NCBI GenBank assembly: GCA_965216225.1
Contig: CBDCFF010000032.1
Span: forward strand, 62,001 to 126,000
Direction: 5' to 3'
DNA length: 64,000 nt
Source of the DNA: 3107 sp965216225
GTDB taxonomy: Bacteria; Pseudomonadota; Alphaproteobacteria; Rhodobacterales; Rhodobacteraceae
Below are positions 36,772-46,789 of the stretch, one piece after another. Within the stretch, counting starts at the first letter, position 1; each line of letters opens with the position of its first letter. The notes below the pieces were generated by a model that searched no databases, was not told the origin of the DNA, and saw nothing but the letters and a program-made list of their open reading frames with translations. A program made the position numbers and the translations under genes.

Positions 36772-37461
36772 ATGTTGACACGAAAGCAGTTGGAACTCCT
36801 TGAATTCATAAACAGGCGCGTTGCCCGCGACGGGGTACCGCCATCCTTTGATGAAATGAAGGAAGCGCTTGATCTGCGCTCGAAATCCGGGATTCACCGC
36901 CTGATCACCGCGCTGGAGGAGCGGGGCTTTGTACGCCGCCTTGCGCATCGGGCGCGGGCGATTGAAATCCTCCGGCTTCCCGACGCGCTTGGCGGCGAAG
37001 GCTTCACGCCGCGCGTCATCGAGGGCGACAGGCCCGACAGCGCCCCGTCGCGCGCGCAATCGGTCAGCCATGCAAACGCGGTGGAGCTTGAAATTCTTGG
37101 CCGCATTGCCGCCGGCAAGCCGATACAGGCGATCGAAGACGGCTCGCGAACGCGCAGTGTTCCCGCCGAGATGCTGACCGGCGCAGACCGGCACTATGCG
37201 CTGGAGGTCAAGGGTGACTCGATGATCGGGACCGGCATCAATGACGGCGATGTGGTGGTGATTCGCGAAACCGCCAGCATCAGTAATGGCGACATCGTGG
37301 TCGCCCAGATAGAGGGCTACGAGGCAACGCTGAAACGTTTCCGCCGCAAGGGAAACATGATCGCGCTGGAGGCCGCGAATCCCGCCTATGAAACGCGGGT
37401 GCTGCCGGAAGGCGCGGTAAAGATTCAGGGGCGTCTGGTGGGGCTGATCCGTATTTACTGA
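36772..37461 (+). CDS. lexA: SOS repressor LexA
   Basis: 229 residues from ATG with GGAGG 8 nt upstream. N-terminal winged helix (LTRKQLELLEFINRRVARDG, then PPSFDEMKEAL); self-cleavage site A114-G115 in RIAAGKPIQA; catalytic S150 in VKGDSMIGTGI and K188 in ATLKRF. It represses SOS genes until RecA filaments trigger autocleavage. Two SOS boxes sit in its promoter. Convergent with comEC, whose expected stop lies inside the last codons of lexA. Confidence 0.97.
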   Translation: MLTRKQLELLEFINRRVARDGVPPSFDEMKEALDLRSKSGIHRLITALEERGFVRRLAHRARAIEILRLPDALGGEGFTPRVIEGDRPDSAPSRAQSVSHANAVELEILGRIAAGKPIQAIEDGSRTRSVPAEMLTGADRHYALEVKGDSMIGTGINDGDVVVIRETASISNGDIVVAQIEGYEATLKRFRRKGNMIALEAANPAYETRVLPEGAVKIQGRLVGLIRIY

Positions 37462-39522
37462 CCCTGCTGACCCTGCTGACCCTGCTGATTCCGACCCGAC
37501 CACAGACGCCTGCCGGTCAGTTCCGCCGCCGTCGTCGTCCGTATCCCGTGCGCTGTTGCGCGTATCGCGATACTGCCGGTGCGTTTTCAGCCGATCCCGA
37601 TCCAGAACCTTGCAGGGCCGTGGAACATCGTCCAGCGCGGCGTTGGTGACGATCCAGACCCCATCCCTGCAATATTCGCCGAGGTTCGACAGATCGGCCT
37701 TGCGCCGCAAATGGCGAATCGTCAGCCCGCCGCGACTGACCGAAGCCACCTCATCCGCCCAGTCGATACCCGGTCGCGCATGAGCGTCGGCCTGTGTCGC
37801 CGGTGCGCCATCGTTTTCCAGCCATATCTGCGCCGCAAAACCATCGCCGCGTCCCGCGCTGAGCGCCCGCCCCTCGGACCCCATGACCCCGATCAGTCCG
37901 CCGGTTGACGAAATCAGGATGTCGGGACGCAGCGTTTGGGACCACAGAAAGAACGCGCCCCCGGCAATCGCGATACCCGCATAGCGCAGCGCGCCCTTCC
38001 AGATCACCAGCAAGAGCAGACCAAGGGCAAGAACCGGCAGGACCGGCCAACCCGGCTTTGTGACATGGCTGACTGCGCCGTCAAGCTCTGCAACATGCCG
38101 GGACACGGACAGGATCCACGAAATACCGGCCTTCATGCCCCAGAAACCGGCCTGCTCCAGCCCTGTCAGGGACAGCGCCCCGGCCAATACCGCGGCGGGC
38201 ATCACGACCAGGCCCATGACCGGCACGGACAGGATGTTGGCGACAAGCCCGTAGTGAGATATCTGGTTGAAATGGGCCGCTGCAAACGGCGCCGTTGCAG
38301 GCCCCGCCACCGCCGAAGAAAGGATTGTGGCCAGAACCGGCCTTGCCGCCCTGGAAATCCGTACGGAATCCACCTCTCTCAACATTTCGAAGACGGCGAC
38401 AAGGGCGGTGGTGGCTGCGAATGACATCTGAAAGCCCGGACTCAGCAGACTGTCCGGGCGCAGTGTCAGAATGACGGACGCGGCCAGCGCGACCGATCGC
38501 AATGTCAGCGCCCGGCGGTCAAGCAGAACCGCAAGCAACATGACCGACACCATGACATAGGCCCTGAGCGTCGCAACATTCCCGCCGGACAGGGCCAGAT
38601 ACCCGCCCCCGGCCAGCAAGGCGGCAATCGCCGCGATTTTCTTGACCGGCCAGCGCAGGGCCGCCGCCAGCGCCAGCGCAAGGCCATAGCGGATGGTCGC
38701 AAAGACAATCCCCACCAGCAGGCCCATATGCAGGCCCGAAATCGCCAGCAAATGGGCCAGATTGCTGATCCGCAGGTTTTCCAGCGTCGTTTTCGAGATT
38801 CCGCTGCGGTCGCCGGTGGTAATTGCGGCGGCAAAATTCCCGGCTTCCCCGCCGATGCTGCCGCGAACGCTGCGGGCGACCTGATGGCGAAGGCGGGCGA
38901 TCCACAGCCCCGCGCCGCCGCCCGACGGTTCGATGGCTAGGGCGGGCACGCGCGTATATCCCACCGCACCGAGTTGCTGAAACCAGGCCATTCGCCTGAA
39001 ATCGAAGCCCCCCGGCTCTACCGGACCCCCCGGCGGGGCAAGATGTGCCGTCAACCCGACCACCATGCCGGGTTCCGGCTTCAGATAATCCTGATCTCCG
39101 TGCAAAGAGACCCTGACCCTTGCGGGCGTCGCCGCCGCAGGCATGTAGCGCAGCACGACATTATCCAGTGTCAGGCGCAGCCTGTCGGAATGTGAACGGT
39201 CGGTCGCGACGATCCGGCCCTCGACAGGGCCGTAGTAGCGAAACCCCAGAACCGGCGCTTTCACCAGATGCGCCGGCGCGCCGGCGACAAGGAAACCCGA
39301 CAGCAGCGCCGCACCCGCAATGAGGATCGGCGCAAAATCCGGTACGCTCCGGCGGGCGCCGCAAATGCAAAGCGCAAGGAGCCCGATGGCCAGCCCGTAA
39401 TGCAGCCGCGACGGTTCAAGGCGAAGCGCAAGATAGAGCCCGATTCCCGCGCCGTAAAAAACCGGTATCCACGGGAAAAGACGGCCGCGCTGCCGTGCCA
39501 GCATCTGCAATTCCGGGCGCAC
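37455..39522 (-). pseudogene. comEC: ComEC/Rec2 DNA-uptake channel, apparent 3-prime frameshift
   Basis: About 640 residues in one frame from a GTG start: N-terminal DUF4131-type region with membrane segments, then the competence domain with HLLAISGLHMGLLVG and many transmembrane helices (GIVFATIRYGLALALAAAL, GGYLALSGGNVATLRAYVM), and a metallo-beta-lactamase-like tail reading RDGVWIVTNAALDDVPRPCK. At about 37580-37582 one extra base breaks the frame. In the next frame the expected end TGSIAIRATAHGIRTTTAAE followed by LTGRRLWSGRNQQG stops at 37455. In the unshifted frame there is no stop until 36607, reading antisense across the whole of lexA. It is either a real lesion in the last 45 codons or a sequencing error; the pore domain is unaffected. 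Confidence 0.85.
37458..37487. repeat. 9-bp tandem repeat at the comEC/lexA junction
   Basis: CTGACCCTG repeats three times from 37458, followed by CTGA. In the corrected comEC frame it encodes a QQG-type repeat just before the stop; the first unit overlaps the lexA stop codon. Confidence 0.8.
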
Positions 39523-39603
39523 CCTTGTCCCTGCCTCCTGCGGCGATTAAAACGCGCGGGAACACACTCCCCCCGCATGGTTTCGAAAAGGTTAACGCCG
39601 CCC

Positions 39604-41007
39604 ATGTCCGACACGCCTGTCGTCACCCGCTTTGCCCCCTCTCCCACCGGCTTTCTTCATATCGGCGGGGCGCGCACCGCGCTTTTCAACTGGCTCTACG
39701 CCCGGGGGCGCGGCGGCAGGTTTCTGCTCAGGATCGAGGATACCGACCGCGCCCGTTCCGCCCCTGCGGCCACGCAGGCGATTCTGGATGGCCTGGCCTG
39801 GCTTGGTCTGGACCACGACGGCGATGCGATCAGCCAGTTTTCGCGCGCCGCGCGCCATGCCGGGGTCACCCATGCCATGCTGGCATCCGGCCACGCCTAC
39901 AGATGTTTCTCGACACCGGATGAAATTCGGGCCTTCCGCGAACGTGCAGGGGCCGAGGGAAAATCGACGCTCTTCCGCTCTCCCTGGCGCGACGCCGATC
40001 CGTCCGCCCATCCCGACATGCCCTTTGCCATCCGCATCAGGGCCCCGCGCACCGGGACAAGCGTGATCGGGGATCGGGTTCAGGGCCGTGTCGTGTTCAG
40101 GAACGAGACCTTGGACGACATGATCGTTCTGCGCTCGGACGGCACGCCCACCTATATGCTGGCGGTGGTCGTGGATGATCATGACATGGGCGTGACCCAT
40201 GTGATTCGCGGCGATGACCATCTGGCCAATGCCGCGCGTCAGTCGATGGTCTATCGCGCCATGGGGTGGGACATTCCGGTCTGGGCTCATGTTCCGCTGA
40301 TCCACGGGCCGGACGGCAGGAAACTGTCAAAACGCCACGGCGCGCTTGGCGTCGGCGAATATCGGGCCATGGGCTATCCCGCCGCCGCCATGCGCAACTA
40401 TCTGGCCCGGCTTGGCTGGAGCCATGGCGACGACGAGTTCTTCACGGATGCGCAGGCCAGGGAATGGTTCGACCTTTCCGGCATCGGCAAATCCCCTGCC
40501 CGGTTCGATTTCAGAAAGCTGGAGAACCTGTCCAGACGGCATATCGCTGTCAGCGATGACGCCGCGCTGCTGCAAGAATTGCAGGAATTCATCGCGGCAT
40601 CCGGTCGCCCCCCGCTCACGAACCATCAGATTTCCGATCTGGCCAGGGCGATGCACTGCCTCAAGGATCGCGCCAGGGACTTTGGCGATCTCGTTGACAA
40701 GGCGGGGTTCATTCTCAACAGTCGCCCGCTTGTCCCGGATGAGCGCGCGGCGGGAATTCTTGATTCGGCATCCCGTCTGATGCTGCTGGAATTGACGCCG
40801 CAACTGCAAAATGCTAGCTGGACCAGAGCCGCACTCGAAGCGGAAATTGCCGCATTTGCCGGGGCGCGCGAATTGAAACCCGGCAAGGTTGCAGGGCCAC
40901 TGCGCGCCGCGCTGTCGGGCACAGGCGCATCGCCGGGCGCTTTTGACATGATGCTGGCCATCGGGCGACGGGAAACCATCGCCCGCCTGAACGATCTGGC
41001 CGGGTAG
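39604..41007 (+). CDS. gltX: Glutamate--tRNA ligase
   Basis: 467 residues. Class I synthetase: TRFAPSPTGFLHIGGAR carries the HIGH-type motif and KLSKRHG the KMSKS-type motif. LFNWLYARGRGGRFLLRIED and VIRGDDHLANAARQ support GluRS. The start at 39604 (MSDTPVVTRFAPS) fits the family; the frame is open upstream because it crosses comEC antisense. Charges tRNA-Glu, possibly tRNA-Gln if the genome uses the transamidation route. Confidence 0.96.
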   Translation: MSDTPVVTRFAPSPTGFLHIGGARTALFNWLYARGRGGRFLLRIEDTDRARSAPAATQAILDGLAWLGLDHDGDAISQFSRAARHAGVTHAMLASGHAYRCFSTPDEIRAFRERAGAEGKSTLFRSPWRDADPSAHPDMPFAIRIRAPRTGTSVIGDRVQGRVVFRNETLDDMIVLRSDGTPTYMLAVVVDDHDMGVTHVIRGDDHLANAARQSMVYRAMGWDIPVWAHVPLIHGPDGRKLSKRHGALGVGEYRAMGYPAAAMRNYLARLGWSHGDDEFFTDAQAREWFDLSGIGKSPARFDFRKLENLSRRHIAVSDDAALLQELQEFIAASGRPPLTNHQISDLARAMHCLKDRARDFGDLVDKAGFILNSRPLVPDERAAGILDSASRLMLLELTPQLQNASWTRAALEAEIAAFAGARELKPGKVAGPLRAALSGTGASPGAFDMMLAIGRRETIARLNDLAG

Positions 41008-41034
41008 AGGGGCCATTCCCCTCTGTCACGCCGA

Positions 41035-41060
41035 GACGGCTGCCCATCCGGGCAGCCGTC
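41035..41060. terminator. Hairpin between gltX and gltA
   Basis: An 11-bp perfect stem (GACGGCTGCCC / GGGCAGCCGTC) with a 4-nt ATCC loop ends 18 nt before the gltA start codon. No U-run follows, so intrinsic termination would be weak; it may instead structure the gltA leader or stabilise the gltX 3-prime end. Confidence 0.45.
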
Positions 41061-41078
41061 AAGCACAGAGGGAACGAG

Positions 41079-42371
41079 ATGACGGAAAACAGGATCGCCA
41101 GACTGAGAATTGGAGACAGGGAACTGGAACTGCCGATCCATTCCCCGACCGCAGGCCCGGACGTGATCGACATTCGAAGGCTGTATGCCGATGGCGGCGT
41201 TTTCACCTACGATCCGGGCTTCACCTCTACGGCAAGCTGCGATTCCGCCATCACATTCATCGACGGCGAAGGCGGCCTGCTGCTGCATCGCGGCTATCCG
41301 ATCGACCAGCTCGCCGAGAAGTCCCACTATCTGGAGGTCTGCTATCTGCTGCTTTACGGCGACCTGCCGACCGCTGGGCAACTGGAAGATTTCGAGGCCC
41401 GCGTCACCAATCACACGATGGTGCATGAACAGATGCACAACTTCTTTCGCGGCTTCCGTCGCGATGCCCATCCGATGGCCACCATGGTGGGCGTGGTTGG
41501 CGCGATGTCGGCGTTCTATCACGACTCGCTCGATATTTCCGACCCGATGCAGCGGGAAATCGCGTCAATCCGGATGATCGCAAAGCTGCCGACCATCGCG
41601 GCGATGGCCTATAAATACTCCATCGGGCAGCCCTTCTTTTACCCGGACAACACGCTGGGCTATGCTTCGAACTTCCTGCGCATGTGCTTTGCGGTTCCGG
41701 CAGAGCAATATGTCGTCAATCCGATCCTCAGCCGCGCGATGGACCGAATACTGATGCTTCATGCGGATCACGAACAGAACGCATCGACCTCTACCGTGCG
41801 GCTGGCGGGGTCTTCCGGGGCCAACCCCTTTGCCTGCATCGCGGCCGGGATCGCCTGCCTGTGGGGGCCGGCCCATGGCGGCGCCAATCAGGCGTGCCTC
41901 GAAATGCTGAAAGAAATCGGCACACCTGATCGCATCCCGGAATTCATCGCCCGCGCCAAGGACAGGAACGACCCGTTCCGCCTGATGGGTTTCGGCCACC
42001 GGGTCTACAAGAACTTCGACCCGCGCGCCAAGGTGATGAAGCAATCCGCCGATGAGGTGCTGGACCTGCTGGGAATAGAGGACAACCCGGTCTTGCAGGT
42101 CGCCAAGGAACTGGAGGCCAAGGCCCTTGCGGATTCCTATTTCGCCGACAAGAAGCTCTTCCCGAATGTGGATTTCTATTCGGGCATCATTCTGGAGGCG
42201 ATGGGCTTTCCGACCTCCATGTTCACGCCCATTTTCGCGCTCAGCCGCACGGTTGGCTGGATTTCGCAATGGAAGGAAATGCTGGGCGATCCGCAGCAGA
42301 AAATCGGCCGCCCGCGCCAGCTTTACAATGGCAAGACCCTGCGCGATTATGTGGATGTCGAAAAGCGCTGA
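41079..42371 (+). CDS. gltA: Type II citrate synthase
   Basis: 430 residues. Family landmarks are FTSTASCDSAITFIDGEGG, LLHRGYPIDQLAEKS, LMLHADHEQNASTSTVR (catalytic His), LWGPAHGGANQACLEML (second His) and RLMGFGHRVYKNFDPRAKVM (third His and Arg). It condenses acetyl-CoA with oxaloacetate. The length fits the hexameric, NADH-sensitive bacterial type. AGAGGGAA lies just before the ATG, and the 11-bp hairpin lies within its leader. Confidence 0.97.
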   Translation: MTENRIARLRIGDRELELPIHSPTAGPDVIDIRRLYADGGVFTYDPGFTSTASCDSAITFIDGEGGLLLHRGYPIDQLAEKSHYLEVCYLLLYGDLPTAGQLEDFEARVTNHTMVHEQMHNFFRGFRRDAHPMATMVGVVGAMSAFYHDSLDISDPMQREIASIRMIAKLPTIAAMAYKYSIGQPFFYPDNTLGYASNFLRMCFAVPAEQYVVNPILSRAMDRILMLHADHEQNASTSTVRLAGSSGANPFACIAAGIACLWGPAHGGANQACLEMLKEIGTPDRIPEFIARAKDRNDPFRLMGFGHRVYKNFDPRAKVMKQSADEVLDLLGIEDNPVLQVAKELEAKALADSYFADKKLFPNVDFYSGIILEAMGFPTSMFTPIFALSRTVGWISQWKEMLGDPQQKIGRPRQLYNGKTLRDYVDVEKR

Positions 42372-42513
42372 AATTCTTCCGAAAGCGAGCCGCGCAAAGC
42401 CGCCCGACGACAAGGGCGGCGTCCGGCGCTGCGGCGACCGGGACGCGGCTCAGCGATTGGGCAAGCCTCTGGTCCCCGGTTGCGAAACCGGCGCAGGCTG
42501 TCAGGCTGGAGTC

Positions 42514-42846
42514 ATGACGACACCCGTTTCATCCATCCGCAATCTGGGCCCGGCAATGGAGGCCGCCTGCGCCCGCGCCGGCATCCACAGCGCCGAAGAG
42601 CTTCGCGCGCTCGGGGCGGATGAAACCTGCCGCCGCCTGCTGCTCGCCGGAACCCGGCCCCATTTCATTGGCTATTACGTCATCGAAATGGGCCTTCAGG
42701 GCCGCCCGTGGAACGATTGCACGGGCAAGGAGAAGGCAGCCCTCCGCAAACGCTTCGACGCGGTCGTGGCGTCGGTCCGATCCGAACGGATTCCGGGGAT
42801 GGAACGGATCCTGAACGAGATCGGAGTGGTGCAGCGGGCGAGGTGA
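42514..42846 (+). CDS. TfoX C-terminal-domain protein
   Basis: 110 residues. SSIRNLGPAMEAACARAGIH followed by SAEELRALGADETCRRLL is the TfoX/Sxy C-terminal helix-hairpin pattern, found in many alphaproteobacteria as a stand-alone domain. The role is not established outside gamma-proteobacterial competence regulation. The start at 42514 (MTTPVSSIRN) has GGA close upstream. It ends 60 bp from the convergent ndk. Confidence 0.85.
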   Translation: MTTPVSSIRNLGPAMEAACARAGIHSAEELRALGADETCRRLLLAGTRPHFIGYYVIEMGLQGRPWNDCTGKEKAALRKRFDAVVASVRSERIPGMERILNEIGVVQRAR

Positions 42847-42905
42847 CACGCTTTGCGAACGCGCGCGCATCCGGCGCCGAGGGGGCTGGCAATCCTGCTC
42901 CGAAC

Positions 42906-43328
42906 TCAGCCGACCAGTTCAAGGCCAGAGAAGAAACAGGCGATTTCAACAGCCGCCGTGTCCGGGCCATCGGAACCATGCACCGAATTTTCACTGATCG
43001 AGAGGGCAAATTCCTTGCGGATGGTGCCTTCGTCGGCGTCTGCGGGGTTGGTCGCACCCATGACTTCGCGGTTCTTCGCGATGGCGTCTTCGCCTTCCAG
43101 AACCTGCACGACGATCGGCCCGGACGACATGAATTCGCACAGTTCGTCATAGAACGGACGCTCCGAATGCACGGCATAGAACACCCCCGCCTGCGCCCTG
43201 GTCAGGTGAAGGCGCTTTTGTGCGACGATGCGCAGACCGGCGGCCTCCAGCCTGGTGTTGATGGCTCCGGTCAGGTTGCGCCTGGTGGCGTCGGGTTTGA
43301 TGATCGAAAAGGTGCGCTGGATGGCCAT
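42906..43328 (-). CDS. ndk: Nucleoside diphosphate kinase
   Basis: 140 residues, the canonical Ndk length, from MAIQRTFSIIKPDATRRNLT. The phosphohistidine is in ISENSVHGSDGPDTA, and the nucleotide-binding YDELCEFMSSGPIVVQVLEG is present. It transfers gamma-phosphate between NTPs and NDPs. The in-frame start at 43355 adds nine unconserved residues. Confidence 0.97.
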   Translation of the reverse strand: MAIQRTFSIIKPDATRRNLTGAINTRLEAAGLRIVAQKRLHLTRAQAGVFYAVHSERPFYDELCEFMSSGPIVVQVLEGEDAIAKNREVMGATNPADADEGTIRKEFALSISENSVHGSDGPDTAAVEIACFFSGLELVG

Positions 43329-43559
43329 GTCCGGTCTCTTTCCTGTCTGCTTCACGTCATGGGGCGATCCGGGCGATCACCGCCTGCCACCATGAATTTC
43401 GTCGCCGCGCTTAACATGCAGACCAGAGATTGAAAAGCTGCGAATATGAACAGGCAGGGCGGGTCTTCCGCAAAAGCTGCGGAACGCCCCTGCCCCTTGT
43501 CACGCAACAGTGGACATCAAGGTCTGTTACGCCGCGTTCGGCTCTGTTATTGCCGGGTC

Positions 43560-45446
43560 ATGCTGAAACTTCGGGACATCTCCTTTTCGGTCGCGGGCCG
43601 CCTGTTGATCGAGAATGCAAACGCCGTCATCCCGACCGGGCACAAGGTCGGCGTCGTGGGCCGGAACGGCGTCGGCAAGACCACGCTTTTCCACCTGATC
43701 CGGGGCGAACTGACACCCGAGACAGGGCGGATCGACCTGCCCGAAGGCGCGCGGACCGGCGGGGTCAGCCAGGAGGTTCCATCGTCGGAAACCTCGCTTC
43801 TTGACACCGTGTCCGCCGCCGATTCCGAACGCGGGCGATTGATGGCGGAGGCCGACGCCGCCACGGATCCGGCGCGTATCGCCGACATCCAGACCCGGCT
43901 GGCCGACATCGACGCCTGGTCGGCAGAGGCGCGCGCCGCCTCCATCCTGCGCGGGCTGGGGTTTGATCCCGACCAACATGCCATGCCCTGTTCCGCCTTT
44001 TCCGGCGGCTGGCGGATGCGTGTGGCGCTGGCGGCGGCGCTGTTTTCCGCGCCTGACCTGCTTTTGCTGGACGAGCCCGGCAATTATCTGGACCTCGAAG
44101 GCGCGATCTGGCTGGAAGGCTACCTTGCCCGCTACCCGCACACGGTTCTGGTCATCAGCCATGACAGGGGGCTTCTGAACCGGGCGGTGGGCGCGATCCT
44201 GCATCTGGAAGACCGGAAACTGACACTTTATCGGGGCGGCTACGACACTTTCGCCGAGACCCGCGCCGCGCGGCTGGCCACCGCAGGGGCCGAGGCCAGG
44301 AAACAGGAAACCCGCCGCGCCCATCTGCAAAGCTATGTGGACCGGTTCCGCTACAAGGCCACCAAGGCCCGGCAGGCGCAATCGCGCCTGAAGATGATTG
44401 CGCGCATGAAGCCGGTCACGCGCCCGGAAGAAGCGGCATTGAGGAAATTCAGCTTCCCCGAGCCGGAGGAACTGTCGCCGCCCATCGTGCAACTGGAAGG
44501 CGCCTCTGCCGGTTACGGCGGCGCGCCGGTTCTGAAACATCTCGATCTTCGGATCGACCAGGATGACCGCATCGCGCTTCTGGGCAGGAACGGCGAAGGA
44601 AAATCCACCCTTTCCAAACTCCTGTCCGGGCGGCTTCAAACGATGTCCGGGCGCATTTCACGCGCGAACAGGCTGCGCATCGGCTATTTCACCCAGCATC
44701 GGGTGGATGAGCTTTACGTCGATGAAACCCCGCTTGACCACATCCGCCGCCTGCGCCCCGATGAACCGCCGGGCAGGCTGCGCACGCGCCTTGGCGGCTT
44801 CGGCATCGGGGCCGAACAGGCCGATACGATGGTCGGGCGGCTGTCCGGCGGGCAAAAGGCGCGGCTCAGCCTCATGCTGGCCACGCTCGACGCGCCGCAT
44901 CTGCTGATCCTGGACGAACCAACCAACCATCTGGACATCGAAAGCCGGGAAGCACTGGCCGAGGCGCTGACCGCCTATTCCGGCGCGATCATCCTCGTCA
45001 GCCATGACATGTATCTGCTCAACCTCGTGGCTGACCGGCTGTGGCTGGTCGGGGACGGCACGGTGCGGCCCTATGACGATGATCTGGACGCCTACCGAAA
45101 GCGCCTCCTCTCCCGCGACAGGTCGGCAAGGTTGGCAAGGCCCGCACCGAAACCGGCAGCCGGCGCGCCGGGACGCGCCTGCCGCGGCCGGCTTCCGGGC
45201 TTGCGCGCCGAAGTCCGTAAATGCGAGGATCGTCTGGAAAAACTGGCGGCAATGGACGAAACGCTCAGCGCGAAACTGGCCGATCCGTCGCTGTACGGGA
45301 CCGGCAAACCGGAAGACATCGCCGCCTGGCAAGGGAAATACGCAGAGTTGAAGGCCGCCCGGTCGCGCGCCGAAGACCTGTGGATGCAGGCGCAGGAAAA
45401 ACTGGAAGCGGCAGAGGGGCGGGGTCATGAGCAACCATGTCAATGA
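43560..45446 (+). CDS. ABC-F family ATPase
   Basis: 628 residues with two ABC modules and no membrane segments. Module 1: Walker A VVGRNGVGKTTL, signature FSGGWRMR, Walker B LLLLDEPGNYLD. Module 2: Walker A LLGRNGEGKSTL, signature LSGGQKAR, Walker B LLILDEPTNHLD. The linker (YVDRFRYKATKARQAQSRLK) is the P-site tRNA interaction motif region of ABC-F proteins, and the C-terminus is a coiled coil (LRAEVRKCEDRLEKLAAMDE). ABC-F proteins act on the ribosome; the subfamily is Uup- or YheS-like, undecided. The 3-prime end overlaps the acetyltransferase start by 20 bp. Confidence 0.95.
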   Translation: MLKLRDISFSVAGRLLIENANAVIPTGHKVGVVGRNGVGKTTLFHLIRGELTPETGRIDLPEGARTGGVSQEVPSSETSLLDTVSAADSERGRLMAEADAATDPARIADIQTRLADIDAWSAEARAASILRGLGFDPDQHAMPCSAFSGGWRMRVALAAALFSAPDLLLLDEPGNYLDLEGAIWLEGYLARYPHTVLVISHDRGLLNRAVGAILHLEDRKLTLYRGGYDTFAETRAARLATAGAEARKQETRRAHLQSYVDRFRYKATKARQAQSRLKMIARMKPVTRPEEAALRKFSFPEPEELSPPIVQLEGASAGYGGAPVLKHLDLRIDQDDRIALLGRNGEGKSTLSKLLSGRLQTMSGRISRANRLRIGYFTQHRVDELYVDETPLDHIRRLRPDEPPGRLRTRLGGFGIGAEQADTMVGRLSGGQKARLSLMLATLDAPHLLILDEPTNHLDIESREALAEALTAYSGAIILVSHDMYLLNLVADRLWLVGDGTVRPYDDDLDAYRKRLLSRDRSARLARPAPKPAAGAPGRACRGRLPGLRAEVRKCEDRLEKLAAMDETLSAKLADPSLYGTGKPEDIAAWQGKYAELKAARSRAEDLWMQAQEKLEAAEGRGHEQPCQ

Positions 45447-46134
45447 ACCGGGCCAGCCCGTCGGCGCGCCGGTCACGGGCGGCTTTCCACGCCCGCTGCC
45501 CCCCGACGGCCCGATGACCGGGCGGCGCTGCACCGTTGTGCCGCTTGACCCGCAGGCCCATGCCGGGGCGCTGTTCAACGCTTACGCCGCCGATGCCGAG
45601 GATCGCGTCTGGACCTACCTGCCCTATGGTCCGTTCCGCTCCCTGCCCGGTTTTCGCGCGTGGCTGGGGGCTGCCTGCACCGGGGCCGATCCGAAGTTTC
45701 ACACCATCCTTGACGCCGGGGGCGCGCCCGTCGGCATGGCCAGCTATCTGCGCATCGCGCCGGAGGCCGGGGTGATCGAGGTCGGTCACATCAATTTCTC
45801 TCCCGCGCTGCAAGGCACTGCCGCCGCGACAGAGGCCATGTTCCTGATGATGCGCCGCGTTTTCGATGAATTGGGCTATCGCCGCTGCGAATGGAAATGC
45901 GATGCGCTGAACGCTGCCTCCGGCCGCGCGGCCGTGCGGCTGGGTTTTGAATACGAAGGCACCTTCCGGCAGGCCACCCACTACAAGGGGCGGAACCGGG
46001 ACACCGCCTGGTACGCGATTATCGACAGGGATTGGCCAGCCATCCGCGCCGGGTTTGAAAAATGGCTTGCCCCCGGTAATTTCGACAGTTCCGGTCAACA
46101 GCGAACCCGGCTGCAAGATCGCGTCAAGGGCTGA
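45427..46134 (+). CDS. GNAT family N-acetyltransferase (RimJ/RimL-like)
   Basis: 235 residues. GRRCTVVPLDPQAHAGALFN, MASYLRIAPEAGVIEVGHIN and FDELGYRRCEWKCDALNAAS then LGFEYEGTFRQATHYKGRNR are typical of the RimJ/RimL-type GNAT group (Acetyltransf_3), with the acetyl-CoA loop before LGFEYEG. The substrate is unknown. Overlaps the ABC-F gene by 20 bp and is followed after 5 bp by marC, suggesting one transcript. Confidence 0.92.
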   Translation: MSNHVNEPGQPVGAPVTGGFPRPLPPDGPMTGRRCTVVPLDPQAHAGALFNAYAADAEDRVWTYLPYGPFRSLPGFRAWLGAACTGADPKFHTILDAGGAPVGMASYLRIAPEAGVIEVGHINFSPALQGTAAATEAMFLMMRRVFDELGYRRCEWKCDALNAASGRAAVRLGFEYEGTFRQATHYKGRNRDTAWYAIIDRDWPAIRAGFEKWLAPGNFDSSGQQRTRLQDRVKG

Positions 46135-46139
46135 GAGAC

Positions 46140-46751
46140 ATGGACAGTGCGACACTCATCACCGCTTTCATCACCATGTTCGTCGTGATCGACCCGATCG
46201 GGCTTGCGCCGCTTTTCGTGGCGCTGACCCCCGGCGCCACCCATCGGGAACGCCGGGCAATCGGCATCAGGGCCTGCCTGACCGGCGGCGGACTGCTGCT
46301 GCTGTTCGGCCTCTTCGGAGAGGCGGTTCTGGGCTTTGCCGGCATTTCCCTGCCCGCCTTCCGCATCGCGGGCGGCATCCTTCTGTTTCTGACCGCGCTC
46401 GACATGCTGTTTGAACGCCGCACACAGCGGCGCAGGGGCCAATCGTCAAAAGCCGATGATCCCTCGGTCTTTCCGCTGGCCACGCCGCTGATCGCCGGGC
46501 CGGGGGCCATCGCGTCGATCATCCTTCTGACCGGACAGGCAGGCGATGACGCGGCGGCGGGCGCAGCAGTCTTTGGCGTTGTCGCGCTGGTGCTCGCCCT
46601 TGTCTTCCTCGCATTCCTTCTGGGCGGCGTGATAGAGCGTGTGCTTGGCGAAACCGGCATCAACGTGGTCACGCGGCTTTTCGGCATGTTGCTGGCCGCC
46701 CTCTCGGTTCAGTTCGTCATTGACGGATTGCAGGCTGTATATGGCGCCTGA
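46140..46751 (+). CDS. MarC family integral membrane protein
   Basis: 203 residues with about six hydrophobic helices, including LITAFITMFVVIDPIGLAPL at the start and PLATPLIAGPGAIASIILLT in the middle, both hallmarks of the MarC/UPF0056 family. The family function is unresolved. It lies 5 bp after the GNAT gene. Confidence 0.94.
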   Translation: MDSATLITAFITMFVVIDPIGLAPLFVALTPGATHRERRAIGIRACLTGGGLLLLFGLFGEAVLGFAGISLPAFRIAGGILLFLTALDMLFERRTQRRRGQSSKADDPSVFPLATPLIAGPGAIASIILLTGQAGDDAAAGAAVFGVVALVLALVFLAFLLGGVIERVLGETGINVVTRLFGMLLAALSVQFVIDGLQAVYGA

Positions 46752-46789
46752 AACGCTTATATCCGCTGTCCGGGCAACGGGAGGCAGAC

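Noticed and set aside
36607..37454. Extension of the comEC frame across lexA as real protein sequence
   Set aside because: It is wholly antisense to a conserved lexA and follows a single-base shift; the correct comEC ending is visible in the next frame.
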